56,436 bases of DNA from Streptomyces antarcticus. Its GTDB lineage: Bacteria > Actinomycetota > Actinomycetes > Streptomycetales > Streptomycetaceae. The translations under genes and the position numbers were made by a program. Location of the stretch: positions 1 through 56,436 of the forward strand of contig NZ_JAPNLM010000037.1 of NCBI RefSeq assembly GCF_026627255.1. Reading direction: 5' to 3'. Of the stretch, positions 33,935 to 44,078 are shown one piece after another; position 1 is the first letter of the stretch; each line of letters starts with the position of its first letter. The notes under the pieces are model-generated. The model saw nothing but the letters and a program-made list of their open reading frames with translations, was not told the DNA's origin and searched no databases.

Positions 33935-34420
33935 TTAAACCGTGCCCCGCTGTTTGCGCCGCACGGCCGAGACCGCCCGGTTCGTCTCGCGCGTGTCCTG
34001 CTTCTCGCGGAGCGTCTGCCGCTTGTCGTACTCCTTCTTGCCCTTCGCCAGCGCGATCTCGATCTTGGCCCGGCCGTCCTTGAAGTAGAGGGCCAGCGGC
34101 ACGATCGTGTGCCCCGACTCCTGCGCCTTCCGCTCCAGCTTGTCGATCTCCTCGCGGTGCATGAGGAGCTTGCGCTTGCGCCGGGCGCTGTGGTTGGTCC
34201 AGGTGCCCTGGCTGTACTCCGGCACGTGGACGTTGTAGAGCCACGCCTCGTTGCTCTCCATCGTCACGAAGCCGTCGGCCAGCGAGGCCCGGCCCTGGCG
34301 CATGGACTTGACCTCGGTTCCCGTGAGCACGAGACCGCACTCGTAGGTGTCGAGGATCGTGTAGTCGTGGCGCGCCTTCTTGTTCTGGGCGATCAGCTTG
34401 CGCCCTTTTTCCTTAGCCAT
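33935..34420 (-). CDS. smpB: SsrA-binding protein SmpB
   Basis: A 161-residue RNA-binding protein, full length for the family. KLIAQNKKARHDYTILDTYE is the start of the OB-fold, GLVLTGTEVKSMRQGRASLAD and YSQGTWTNHSARRKRKLLMHR are family hallmarks, and the basic KKEYDKRQTLREKQDTRE tail enters the decoding centre. It binds the tRNA-like domain of tmRNA for trans-translation. ATG 34420. It is 18 bp from the upstream protease gene and 83 bp from ssrA, so the pair is coordinately placed. Confidence 0.98.
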   Translation of the reverse strand: MAKEKGRKLIAQNKKARHDYTILDTYECGLVLTGTEVKSMRQGRASLADGFVTMESNEAWLYNVHVPEYSQGTWTNHSARRKRKLLMHREEIDKLERKAQESGHTIVPLALYFKDGRAKIEIALAKGKKEYDKRQTLREKQDTRETNRAVSAVRRKQRGTV

Positions 34421-34438
34421 AGTGCGGTCATTTTCGCA

Positions 34439-35641
34439 CTACGGACCCACCCCGAGGCCACCCAATACCGTGGCGGCCCGTTCCTCGGCCCCGTCGCCCG
34501 CCGCCAGGTCCGGGGTGATGCCGGCGCCGTCGAGGCTGCGGCCCGCCGGGGTGCGGTACGTGCCCACCGTCAGCTCGGCCACCGAACCGTCCGGGAGCGC
34601 GGTCGGCATCTGCACCGAGCCCTTGCCGAAGGTCCGGCTGCCGACGGCCACCGCCCGGCCGCGGTCCTGGAGAGCGCCCGTCAGCAGTTCGGCCGCGCTC
34701 ATCGTGCCGCCGTCGACCAAGGCCACCAGCGGCCGGGCCGTGTCGCCGCCGGGGGCCGCGTACAGGGCGCGCTCCTCGCCCCGTACGTCGTACGTGGCCA
34801 CCAGCCCGCCGTCCAGGAAGGCGGAGGCCGCCGTCACCGCCTCGGCGACCAGCCCGCCCGGGTTGCCGCGGAGGTCGAGCATGACCCCGGCGCCCGCCGG
34901 AGCCTCGCGGACGGCGGTCCTGACCCGCTCGCCCGAGCCGCGGGTGAAGGAGGCGACCTTGATGACGGTGATCCCGCCGGGGAGCCGGCGTACGGTCACC
35001 GGGTCGGCGCGCAGCTGTTCGCGGCGGACGGTCTCGGTGAGGTCAGCGCCGTCCCGGCTCAGGTTCAGCACGACGGGGGTGCCGGCCGCGCCGCGCAGCA
35101 GGGCGATCACGTCGTTCACGGCCAGGCCGGTGACGGCGTGCCCGTCGACGCTCAGCAGCCGGTCGCCGGCGCGCAGGCCGGCCCGGGCGGCGGGGCTGTC
35201 GGGCTGGACCTTGTCGACTTCGATCAGGCCGTCGCGGACGCGTTCCGCCCAGAGCCCGACGCCGGTCCAGCGGCCGTCGAGGTCCTCGGCGAAGGCCGCG
35301 TACTCGCCCCGGTCGTAGACGGTGCCCCAGCGGTCTCCGCTGCGGCTGACCACCTCCTGGGCGGCCTTCTTGCCGGACTTGCCCTCGGCGACGGCCTCGG
35401 CCGCGGCCCGGGCGACGGCCTCCCGGTCGGCGGTGCCGCTCGCGCGGGGCGTCGCGGCGGGATCCGGGGCGGGTGCGGGGGCGGTGGCGCCCGCCGCGCG
35501 GACGGCCGGGGCGGCGGGCTCCGCGCGGTCCCAGCAGCCGGTGCCCGCGGCGGCGGTGACGGCCGCGAGGAAGGCCAACGTCAGGACGGCCCCGCGACGC
35601 AGGTCGCGGGGCCGGAGACAGAGGGCGGGCGGAGCCGGCAT
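34439..35641 (-). CDS. S41 C-terminal processing protease with PDZ domain
   Basis: A 400-residue carboxyl-terminal peptidase. The N terminus has a twin-Arg-like basic region (CLRPRDLRRGAVL), a hydrophobic segment and GTGC at 33-36, so it is exported and possibly lipid-anchored. The PDZ domain is at about 125-205 (GLIEVDKVQPDSPAARAGLRAGD), followed by the S41 core with Ser315 (DGGTMSAAELL) and Lys340 (FGKGSVQ), the Ser-Lys dyad at the normal spacing. It degrades or trims proteins outside the membrane. Part of the conserved smpB-ctp-ftsX-ftsE order. Confidence 0.95.
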   Translation of the reverse strand: MPAPPALCLRPRDLRRGAVLTLAFLAAVTAAAGTGCWDRAEPAAPAVRAAGATAPAPAPDPAATPRASGTADREAVARAAAEAVAEGKSGKKAAQEVVSRSGDRWGTVYDRGEYAAFAEDLDGRWTGVGLWAERVRDGLIEVDKVQPDSPAARAGLRAGDRLLSVDGHAVTGLAVNDVIALLRGAAGTPVVLNLSRDGADLTETVRREQLRADPVTVRRLPGGITVIKVASFTRGSGERVRTAVREAPAGAGVMLDLRGNPGGLVAEAVTAASAFLDGGLVATYDVRGEERALYAAPGGDTARPLVALVDGGTMSAAELLTGALQDRGRAVAVGSRTFGKGSVQMPTALPDGSVAELTVGTYRTPAGRSLDGAGITPDLAAGDGAEERAATVLGGLGVGP

Positions 35642-35708
35642 GGCGCCGAGTCTAGGACAAGCCCCGCGCCGGCACGGATGGTTGACCGGACAGCTCGCGG
35701 GGCGCTTG

Positions 35709-36677
35709 TCACACCTTCAGGTACTTGCGCAATGCGAGGAAGGCGGCCACCGAGGGCATCAGGAGGCCGATGAACAGCACGTACGGGAGCTTTGCGATCA
35801 CCGAGCTCCAGCCCATGAAGTCAATGATCTGGATCTTGGTCCGCAGTTCGAAGCCGTGGTCGATCACGAAGTACTGCCCGGAGACGAGCATGAGGCAGGC
35901 GATGACCGCGCCGATGAGACCGGCGACGGCGGCCTCCATGATGAAGGGGACCTGGATGTAGAAGCTGGAGGCGCCCACCAGCCGCATGATCCCGGTTTCC
36001 CGCCTCCGGCTGAAGGCGGAGACGCGCACCGTGTTGACGATCAGCAGCAGGGCCACGATCAGCATGATCAGCATGATGCCGAGGGCCGCGATGTTGACGT
36101 AGTTGAGGATCTTGAAGAGGACGTCGATGGCCTGGCGCTGGTCGTCGACGGTGTGGATGCCGTCCCGCCCGGCGAAGGCGGAGGTGACGACCTTGTACTT
36201 CTCCGGGTTCTTGAGCTTGACCCGGAAGGACTCCTGCATCTGGTCCGGGGTGATGGAGGAGGCGAGCGCGGTGTGCCCGTACTGCTCCTGGTAGTGCTTG
36301 TACGCCTCGTCGGCCGACTCGTACGCGACGGACTTGACCAGGTCCATCTGCTTGAGCTCGGTCTCGATCTGCTTCTTCTGGTCGGCCGTCACCGCGCCCT
36401 TGAGGCAGGTGGTGACTCCCGCGGCCTGGGTGGGCGTGCCGTCCGCCTTGGTGTTGGATTCACTGGCCTCCTGCGCGTCCTGCTTGTTGCACAGGTAGAT
36501 CGTGACGTTGGCCTTGTCGTACCAGTAGCCCTTCATCTTGCTCACCTGCTCGCGCATGAGCAGGGAGCCACCGAACAGGGCCAGCGACAGGGCCACGGAG
36601 ATGATGACCGCGAAGGTCATGGTGAGATTGCGACGGAGGCCGACGCCGATCTCCGACATGACGAACTGGGCGCGCAT
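35709..36677 (-). CDS. ftsX: Cell division protein FtsX
   Basis: A 322-residue integral membrane protein with the FtsX layout: TM1 at about 19-41, an extracytoplasmic loop (about 45-190) with one Cys pair, then TM2-4 (IMLIMLIVALLLIVNTVRV; VAGLIGAVIACLMLVSG; LPYVLFIGLLMPSVAAFLAL). SRRRETGIMRLVGAS is the FtsX/MacB-like cytoplasmic loop. With FtsE it transmits ATP-driven signals to peptidoglycan hydrolases at division septa. The ATG is 9 bp after the ftsE stop, forming an ftsE-ftsX operon. Confidence 0.97.
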   Translation of the reverse strand: MRAQFVMSEIGVGLRRNLTMTFAVIISVALSLALFGGSLLMREQVSKMKGYWYDKANVTIYLCNKQDAQEASESNTKADGTPTQAAGVTTCLKGAVTADQKKQIETELKQMDLVKSVAYESADEAYKHYQEQYGHTALASSITPDQMQESFRVKLKNPEKYKVVTSAFAGRDGIHTVDDQRQAIDVLFKILNYVNIAALGIMLIMLIVALLLIVNTVRVSAFSRRRETGIMRLVGASSFYIQVPFIMEAAVAGLIGAVIACLMLVSGQYFVIDHGFELRTKIQIIDFMGWSSVIAKLPYVLFIGLLMPSVAAFLALRKYLKV

Positions 36678-36686
36678 GGCGTCCTT

Positions 36687-37376
36687 TCAGTGCTGGTAGC
36701 CGTAGACGCCGCGCGACTGGTCGCGTACGAGACGGCCCTGTTCGAGTTCGATGACGCGCTTGCGCATCTGGTCGACGATCTGCTGGTCGTGCGTCGCCAT
36801 GATCACGGTGGTGCCGGTCCGGTTGATCCGGTCCAGCAGCTTCATGATGCCGACGGAGGTCTGCGGGTCGAGGTTGCCCGTGGGCTCGTCCGCGATCAGC
36901 AGGGCCGGGCGGTTGACGAAGGCGCGGGCGATGGCCACGCGCTGCTGCTCGCCGCCGGAGAGCTCGCCGGGCATCCGCTGCTCCTTGCCGCCGAGGCCCA
37001 CCAGCTCCAGCACCTGCGGGACCGCCTTGCGGATCTCGCCCCGGGGCTTGCCGATGACCTCCTGCGCGAAGGCGACGTTCTCGGCCACCGTCTTGTTGGG
37101 CAGCAGCCGGAAGTCCTGGAAGACGGTCCCCAGCTGGCGCCGCATCTGCGGGACCTTCCAGTTGGAGAGCTTGGCGAGGTCCTTGCCGAGGACGTGCACC
37201 TGGCCGTGGCTCGCCCGCTCCTCGCGCAGGATCAGCCGCAGGAAGGTGGACTTGCCGGAGCCGGAGGAGCCGACCAGGAAGACGAACTCGCCCTTCGCGA
37301 TGTCCAGGGAGACATCTCTGAGTGCGGGGCGGTTCTGCTTCGGGTAGGACTTGGAAACGCTGTCGAATCGGATCAC
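36687..37376 (-). CDS. ftsE: Cell division ATP-binding protein FtsE
   Basis: A 229-residue ABC ATPase. Walker A is VGSSGSGKST, signature PGELSGGEQQRVAIARA, Walker B LLIADEPTGNLDP, and the H-loop MATHDQQIV. SVSKSYPKQNRPALRDVSLDI and the length are typical of FtsE. GTG 37376 gives the standard N terminus VIRFDSVSKSY; the longer reading is not family-like. It acts at the inner face of the membrane with FtsX. Confidence 0.97.
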   Translation of the reverse strand: MIRFDSVSKSYPKQNRPALRDVSLDIAKGEFVFLVGSSGSGKSTFLRLILREERASHGQVHVLGKDLAKLSNWKVPQMRRQLGTVFQDFRLLPNKTVAENVAFAQEVIGKPRGEIRKAVPQVLELVGLGGKEQRMPGELSGGEQQRVAIARAFVNRPALLIADEPTGNLDPQTSVGIMKLLDRINRTGTTVIMATHDQQIVDQMRKRVIELEQGRLVRDQSRGVYGYQH

Positions 37377-37607
37377 GGATGCACCACGGTCGCCGGGAGT
37401 AGGTGTGCGTGACCATACGCGAACGGGCGCGGGGTGTGGACCCGGCATCCGGAGTTGCCCGTTTTATCCCCGGGTCCGGAGGGGTCCCGTCCGGGACTGT
37501 CCGGAGGGGCCGCGCCGAATGTCGGGGAAGCTGGCACAGTGGTAGGGGGAACGGACCGGTTCCCGCCGCCGTTGTACGAGCGGAACCGAGGGTGAGAGGA
37601 GGAGCGC

Positions 37608-37805
37608 ATGACATATGACCGGCTCGTGTGCGCGAACTGTGCCGCACCCGTCAGCCAGGGCCGCTGCCCGGTGTGCCGGGCGAACCGGGAGCGCCTCCAG
37701 CGGGAGCACGAGGGCCCCTTCTCCGGCCTGAACCCCGTGACGCTGATCGCGCTCATGGTGGTCCTCGTGGCGGCGCTGGCCCTCGTGGTCCAGCAGACCG
37801 CGTAG
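37608..37805 (+). CDS. Small zinc-ribbon membrane protein
   Basis: A 65-residue protein. CANCAAPVSQGRCPVCRAN is a C-x2-C-x9-C-x2-C zinc ribbon, followed by a Glu/Arg linker and a C-terminal TM helix (LNPVTLIALMVVLVAALAL). ATG 37608 has a strong GAGAGGAGG site. It is divergent from ftsE and as far as I recall is kept at this place in Streptomyces. The cytoplasmic ribbon plus a membrane anchor suggests a regulator or adaptor; no function known. Confidence 0.88.
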   Translation: MTYDRLVCANCAAPVSQGRCPVCRANRERLQREHEGPFSGLNPVTLIALMVVLVAALALVVQQTA

Positions 37806-37856
37806 GAGGCGGACGCCGGCGCGGCCGCGCCGCGTACCGATCACCCCCGGCAGTAC

Positions 37857-37892
37857 GAAGGGCCCGGACACCTGAAGGTGTCCGGGCCCTTC
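37857..37892. terminator. Convergent terminator
   Basis: GAAGGGCCCGGACACC (37857-37872) and GGTGTCCGGGCCCTTC (37877-37892) form a perfect 16-bp stem closed by a TGAA loop, between the convergent small membrane protein gene and prfB. Confidence 0.9.
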
Positions 37893-37941
37893 TCCGGTCC
37901 CGGAGCCCGTACGGCTCGCGGATCCGGACTGCTCGACTGCT

Positions 37942-39051
37942 CTAGGCGGTCTGCTCCTGCTGCTTGCGCCAGCGGATTCCGGCCTCCAGGAAGCCGTCGA
38001 TCTCGCCGTCGAGAACGGCCTGCGGGTTGCCGACCTCGAACTCCGTCCGCAGGTCCTTGACCATCTGGTACGGGTGCAGGACGTAGGAGCGCATCTGGTT
38101 GCCCCAGGAGCTGCCGCCGTCCTTCAGGGCGTCCATCTTGTCCTTCTCCTCCTGGCGGCGCCGCTCGAGGAGCTTGGCCTGGAGGACGTTCATGGCGCTG
38201 GCCTTGTTCTGGATCTGCGAGCGCTCGTTCTGGCAGGAGACGACGATGCCGGTCGGGAGGTGCGTGATGCGCACGGCCGAGTCGGTGGTGTTGACGCCCT
38301 GGCCGCCGGGGCCGGAGGCGCGGTACACGTCGACGCGCAGTTCGCCCTCGTCGATCTCGACGTGGTCGCTGGACTCGACGACCGGCAGCACCTCGACGCC
38401 CGCGAAGGAGGTCTGGCGGCGGCCCTGGTTGTCGAAGGGCGAGATCCGCACGAGGCGGTGGGTGCCCTGCTCGACGGAGAGGGTGCCGTAGGCGTACGGG
38501 GCCTTGACGACGAAGGTGGTCGACTTGATGCCGGCCTCCTCCGCGTAGGAGGTCTCGTAGATCTCGGTCGGGTAGCCGTGCCGCTCGGCCCAGCGCAGGT
38601 ACATGCGCTGGAGGCGCTCGGCGAAGTCGGAGGCGTCGACGCCGCCGGCCTCGGCGCGGATGTTGACCAGGGCCTCGCGCTCGGCGTACTCGCCGGAGAG
38701 CAGGGTGCGGACCTCCATCTCGTCCAGCGCCTTGCGGACGGAGACCAGCTCGGTCTCGGCCTCCACGAGGGTGTCCGCGTCGTCCATCTCCTGGGCGAGC
38801 TCGAAGAGGACCGCGAGGTCATCGATGCGCCCGCGCAGGGTCTCGGTCTTGCGGACCTCGGCCTGGAGGTGCGAAAGCTTGCTCGTGATCTTCTGGGCGG
38901 CCTCCGGGTCGTCCCACAGGGACGGCGCGGCGGCCTGCTCCTCGAGGACGGCGATATCGGCCCTCAGCTTGTCGAGGTCCAGGACGGCCTCGATCGACCC
39001 CATGGTCGAGGAGAGGGACTTCAGCTCTTCGGAAACATCGACGACTGCCAC
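37942..39051 (-). CDS. prfB: Peptide chain release factor 2
   Basis: A 369-residue class I release factor recognising UGA/UAA. The catalytic GGQ is in YRASGPGGQGVNTTDS, and the RF2 anticodon-like SPF in LVRISPFDNQGRRQTSF. The frame is continuous from ATG 39051 with no internal UGA, so the programmed frameshift autoregulation of E. coli prfB is absent, as usual in actinobacteria. The coiled-coil N-terminal domain is complete. It is upstream-oriented against the oxygenase leader on the other strand. Confidence 0.98.
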   Translation of the reverse strand: MAVVDVSEELKSLSSTMGSIEAVLDLDKLRADIAVLEEQAAAPSLWDDPEAAQKITSKLSHLQAEVRKTETLRGRIDDLAVLFELAQEMDDADTLVEAETELVSVRKALDEMEVRTLLSGEYAEREALVNIRAEAGGVDASDFAERLQRMYLRWAERHGYPTEIYETSYAEEAGIKSTTFVVKAPYAYGTLSVEQGTHRLVRISPFDNQGRRQTSFAGVEVLPVVESSDHVEIDEGELRVDVYRASGPGGQGVNTTDSAVRITHLPTGIVVSCQNERSQIQNKASAMNVLQAKLLERRRQEEKDKMDALKDGGSSWGNQMRSYVLHPYQMVKDLRTEFEVGNPQAVLDGEIDGFLEAGIRWRKQQEQTA

Positions 39052-39142
39052 GGGTCCAGCGTAGCCGGTCCCCGGAGGCCGCCGTCCGGGCAGGCCGAAT
39101 CACCCGTACTGGTGGCGGGGCGTACGGGCGTACGCTCACGTT

Positions 39143-39244
39143 ATGACCGTTCTCGTCGTCACGCGCCTCGTCCAGCGGCGTCATGTGGACCACATGCGCG
39201 TCACGACGACGGGCTGTCAGCCGCCGGACCCTCACCGAGCCTGA
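39143..39244 (+). CDS. Short HVD...C leader peptide
   Basis: A 33-residue reading frame starting ATG 39143: MTVLVVTRLVQRRHVDHMRV followed by TTTGCQPPDPHRA. The R-x-H-V-D-x-x-R-x5-C pattern matches the short leader peptides (R-x-H-V-D-L-x-R... C) that precede many actinobacterial metabolic genes. A TACGCT -10-like hexamer at 39131-39136 sits seven bases before the ATG, so the transcript may be leaderless. It lies 131 bp before the 2OG oxygenase gene, same strand. A Cys codon near the end suggests translation-dependent control by cysteine supply, but this is inference. Confidence 0.6.
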   Translation: MTVLVVTRLVQRRHVDHMRVTTTGCQPPDPHRA

Positions 39245-39374
39245 TCCACCCCGATCCGACTTGGGTCCTGCACGCGGCCCACGGTCCCGGCGCCACCCCT
39301 GCCGGCGGCCCCCTCCACCCGCGGCCCCGCCACCTCTGGGAACAGGACCCCGTGACATCCGAAACGGAGCCGTC

Positions 39375-40376
39375 ATGCCGTCCGCGCACACCCTCCCCGT
39401 CCTGGACCTCTCCCGGGCCGACGACCCGGCCCTGCGGGCCGCCTTCCTCAACGAGCTGCACGCGGCCGCCCGGGACACCGGTTTCCTGCACCTGACCGGG
39501 CACGGCGTCACCGACGCCGAGACCGCCCGGATCCTGCAGCTGACCAGGGCCTTCTTCGCCCTCCCGGAGGCCGACCGGCTCGCCGTGAGCAACCTGCGCT
39601 CCCCGCACTTCCGCGGCTACACCCGCATCGGCGCCGAGCTGACCGGCGGGGCCTCGGACTGGCGCGACCAGCTGGACGTGGGCGCCGAGCGGCCCGCGCC
39701 GGTGCTGGGTCCGGACGATCCGGCGTACCTGTGGCTGGAGGGGCCCAACCAGTGGCCCGCGGCCCTGCCCGAGCTGCGCGGCGCGGTACTGGAGTGGCAG
39801 GCGCGGCTGGCCGCGGTGGCCCACCGGCTGCTCCGGGAGCTGCTGGCCTCGATCGGCGCCCCGGCCGGCTTCTTCGACGCGGCCTTCGCGGACCGGCCGC
39901 ACCTGCACACCAAGCTGATCCGCTACCCCGGCTCGGCTCCGTCCGGCACCGACCAGGGCGTGGGCGCCCACAAGGACTACGGGTTCCTCACCCTGCTGCT
40001 CCAAGACTCGGTCGGCGGTCTCCAGGTGGTCCGCGACGGCGGCTACCTGGACGTGCCGCCGCTGCCGGGGGCGTTCGTCGTCAACCTGGGCGAGCTGCTG
40101 GAGATCGCGACCGAGGGCTACCTGACGGCGACCGACCACCGGGTGATCAGCCCGCCGGGGTCGGTGGAGCGGTACTCGGTGCCGTTCTTCTACAACCCGC
40201 GGCTGGACGCGGTGGTGGAGACGGTCCCGGGCGACTACCTGCGGGCGGCGCCCGGGGTGGCGCACGACGCGGGGAACCCGCTGCACGCGGAGTACGGCCG
40301 CAACGAGCTGAAGGGCTGGGTACGGGCCCACCCGGCGGTGGCCCGCCGCTGGCACCCGGAGCTGGTGGCGGCGTAA
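39375..40376 (+). CDS. 2OG-Fe(II) oxygenase, isopenicillin N synthase-like
   Basis: A 333-residue non-heme iron dioxygenase. The N-terminal DIOX_N-like part (GFLHLTGHGV) is followed by the jelly-roll core with the iron triad His199, Asp201 (GAHKDYGFLTLLLQD) and His255 (TATDHRVISPPG), and the 2-oxoglutarate/substrate R-x-S motif R266-Y-S268. These enzymes hydroxylate, desaturate or cyclise small molecules; the substrate is unknown. ATG 39375 has CGGAG six bases upstream. A short leader peptide precedes it. It could equally be an IPNS-superfamily oxidase not using 2OG. Confidence 0.92.
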   Translation: MPSAHTLPVLDLSRADDPALRAAFLNELHAAARDTGFLHLTGHGVTDAETARILQLTRAFFALPEADRLAVSNLRSPHFRGYTRIGAELTGGASDWRDQLDVGAERPAPVLGPDDPAYLWLEGPNQWPAALPELRGAVLEWQARLAAVAHRLLRELLASIGAPAGFFDAAFADRPHLHTKLIRYPGSAPSGTDQGVGAHKDYGFLTLLLQDSVGGLQVVRDGGYLDVPPLPGAFVVNLGELLEIATEGYLTATDHRVISPPGSVERYSVPFFYNPRLDAVVETVPGDYLRAAPGVAHDAGNPLHAEYGRNELKGWVRAHPAVARRWHPELVAA

Positions 40377-40454
40377 CCGGAGGGGCCGCCGGGGGCCGCC
40401 GGGGCTGTCGCAGGCCGCCGGGGGCCGCCGCGGGCCGCAGGCGGTCCCGGGCGG

Positions 40455-41705
40455 CTACGGCGAGCGGGTGCCCGAGTTCTTGGTGTCCTGCGGGGGCGGG
40501 GTCTCCTCGCCGCCGGAGAGCGCGAGCCACGTGCCGACCCCCACCACGGCGGTCAGCGCCAGGGCCGACGCGGACAGCACCAGCCGCCGCTTGCGCGCGG
40601 CCTCGGCACGGTGCCGGGCGGCGCCCGGGCGGTGGCCGCCGGCCGGTCTCGGGACGCGGGCGGTGCCGAGCGCGCCGCCCGCCAGCTCGTCCGGACCCGG
40701 CACCCGCATCGAGGTGTGCGTGTCCCGGTTGGAGTCGGTCGCGGAGCCCGGCACCAGCGGGACCACGGCGCGGCGCCGCACCGGGCCGGCGGGCGGCTCC
40801 TCGGGATCCGGTTCGCCCGGACCGGCGTCGTCGGGTTCGTCCACGTCCAGCGGCGGCATCCCGACCAGCATCGGCAGCAGGTCCCGCAGGCGGGCCGACA
40901 GCTCCGACGCCCGCAGCCGTGACGCCGGGGCCTTGGCCAGGCACTGCACGACGAGCTGCCACAGCTCGTCGGGGATCCCGGGCAGCGGGACGACCGTCTC
41001 GGTCACGTGCCGGCGCAGCACGGCGCCGGGGTGGCCGCCGCCGAACGGGGTGAACCCGGCCAGCAGCTCGTACAGGACGGTGGCCAGGGCGTAGATGTCG
41101 ACCGCGGCCCGCGGGGGCAGGCCCTCCACGATCTCGGGGGCCAGGTAGTCCGGGGTGCCGGTGATGCGGGTGGTCGGGGCCGAGGCCCGGCCCGTGGTGG
41201 CCCGCCGCGGGGAGTCGATCAGCTTGGCGACGCCGAAGTCGGTCAGCAGCGCCGGGTGGGATCCGCCGGGGCCGAGCGGGCCCTGCATGTCGAGCAGCAC
41301 GTTCTCGGGCTTGACGTCCCGGTGCACGACCCCGGCCGCGTGGGCCGCGGCCAGCGCGTCGGCGACGTCGGCGACGATCGCCACGGCCGCCTCGGGGGCG
41401 AGCCGCCGCTCGCGGTCGAGGCGCGTGCGCAGGTCGGTGCCGCGGACGAGGTCCATGACGAGGGCGAGGTCGTTGCCGTCGACGACGAGGTCGCGGACGG
41501 AGACGACGTGCGGGTGCTCCAGGCCGAGCAGCGCGCTGCGCTCCTGGACGAACCGTCCGACCAGCTCCTGGTCGGACGCGAGGTCCTCGCGCAGCAGTTT
41601 GACGGCGACGGGGCCTTCCGGCCCCTCGCCCAGCCACACCGTGCCCGCGCTGCCGCGCCCCAGGATCTGGTGCGCGGTGTACCGGCTGCCGATCTTCCGT
41701 GCCAC
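40455..41705 (-). CDS. pkaB: Membrane Ser/Thr protein kinase PkaB-like
   Basis: A 416-residue PknB-type kinase. Glycine loop GRGSAGTVW, ATP Lys in PVAVKLLRED, catalytic VVHRDVKPENVLL, Mg-binding LTDFGVAKL, activation segment ending GTPDYLAPE. The kinase domain (about 5-265) is followed by an acidic/Pro linker and a single TM helix (LVLSASALALTAVVGVGTWLAL) with a short external tail, GEETPPPQDTKN. The length equals that I remember for S. coelicolor PkaB. The start is GTG 41705 with GAGGGAG about seven bases upstream. It follows pkaA in the same direction (160-bp gap) and so may share its transcript. Confidence 0.93.
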   Translation of the reverse strand: MARKIGSRYTAHQILGRGSAGTVWLGEGPEGPVAVKLLREDLASDQELVGRFVQERSALLGLEHPHVVSVRDLVVDGNDLALVMDLVRGTDLRTRLDRERRLAPEAAVAIVADVADALAAAHAAGVVHRDVKPENVLLDMQGPLGPGGSHPALLTDFGVAKLIDSPRRATTGRASAPTTRITGTPDYLAPEIVEGLPPRAAVDIYALATVLYELLAGFTPFGGGHPGAVLRRHVTETVVPLPGIPDELWQLVVQCLAKAPASRLRASELSARLRDLLPMLVGMPPLDVDEPDDAGPGEPDPEEPPAGPVRRRAVVPLVPGSATDSNRDTHTSMRVPGPDELAGGALGTARVPRPAGGHRPGAARHRAEAARKRRLVLSASALALTAVVGVGTWLALSGGEETPPPQDTKNSGTRSP

Positions 41706-41865
41706 GACTGCTCCCTCAGCGGCTGGCGTACGCACCAAAGCTACGCGGCCGGGTGGGGGTTGGAAGCCAGTAGGGGGCCCGATTCGCGGCGACCTTCACT
41801 TCTGGGGACGAAATCACGCCCCAGAAGTCGACAAATCCACGAACTCGGCACTACGACGGCCCGGT

Positions 41866-43638
<1,773 letters not shown>

Positions 43639-44078
43639 GTCTCGCGCTCCCTGCTGTCGTCGTGCCGGCGCGTTTTTCGCGCCGCCGTCCATCGATGGGT
43701 TTTCCGGCCCACTCTAGGGGGTGTCCCCGGGGAAGACGCCGGGCGACGGAGGTTGGTTGCCGTACGTATGTACGGAGGGTGATGTTCGCCGGGTATGCCG
43801 GGGGCGATTTTCCCCGCTTTCCCCGGCCCGCTGTCCGGATCCCGACGCAGGCCGGACCGCACCGGCAACAATCAAGATCACTTGTTGCCGGGTGCCGGGC
43901 GTGTTGTCGGCGACAGGTGCGAGGATGCACCCGTACGGACGGCACGGGACGGGAGCCCCGCCTTCCGGCAGACCTGACCGGACGACGCGTCCGTGCCGGG
44001 TGGGGGGTGACCGGGCAGCCGTGTCCCGCGATTCCCCTGCCGGGCGCACGCACCGCGCAGAAGGGACCGCTCACTGCG
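43639..44078. other. 440-bp divergent control region, pkaA / FHA gene
   Basis: No gene is supported. On the minus strand TAGAGT (43717-43712) is a good -10 for pkaA. A perfect inverted repeat CCGGCAACAA-N10-TTGTTGCCGG spans 43862-43891 between the two genes. CGTACGTATGTACGG lies at about 43761-43775. Confidence 0.5.
43862..43891. promoter_or_regulatory. 10-bp-arm inverted repeat, putative operator
   Basis: CCGGCAACAA (43862-43871) and TTGTTGCCGG (43882-43891) are exact inverted copies with a 10-bp AT-richer centre, giving half sites two helical turns apart. Placed between divergent pkaA and the FHA-FtsK gene. Confidence 0.5.

Noticed and set aside
37942..39051. Programmed frameshift in prfB
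   Set aside because: The frame is continuous without an internal UGA, so the E. coli mechanism is absent.
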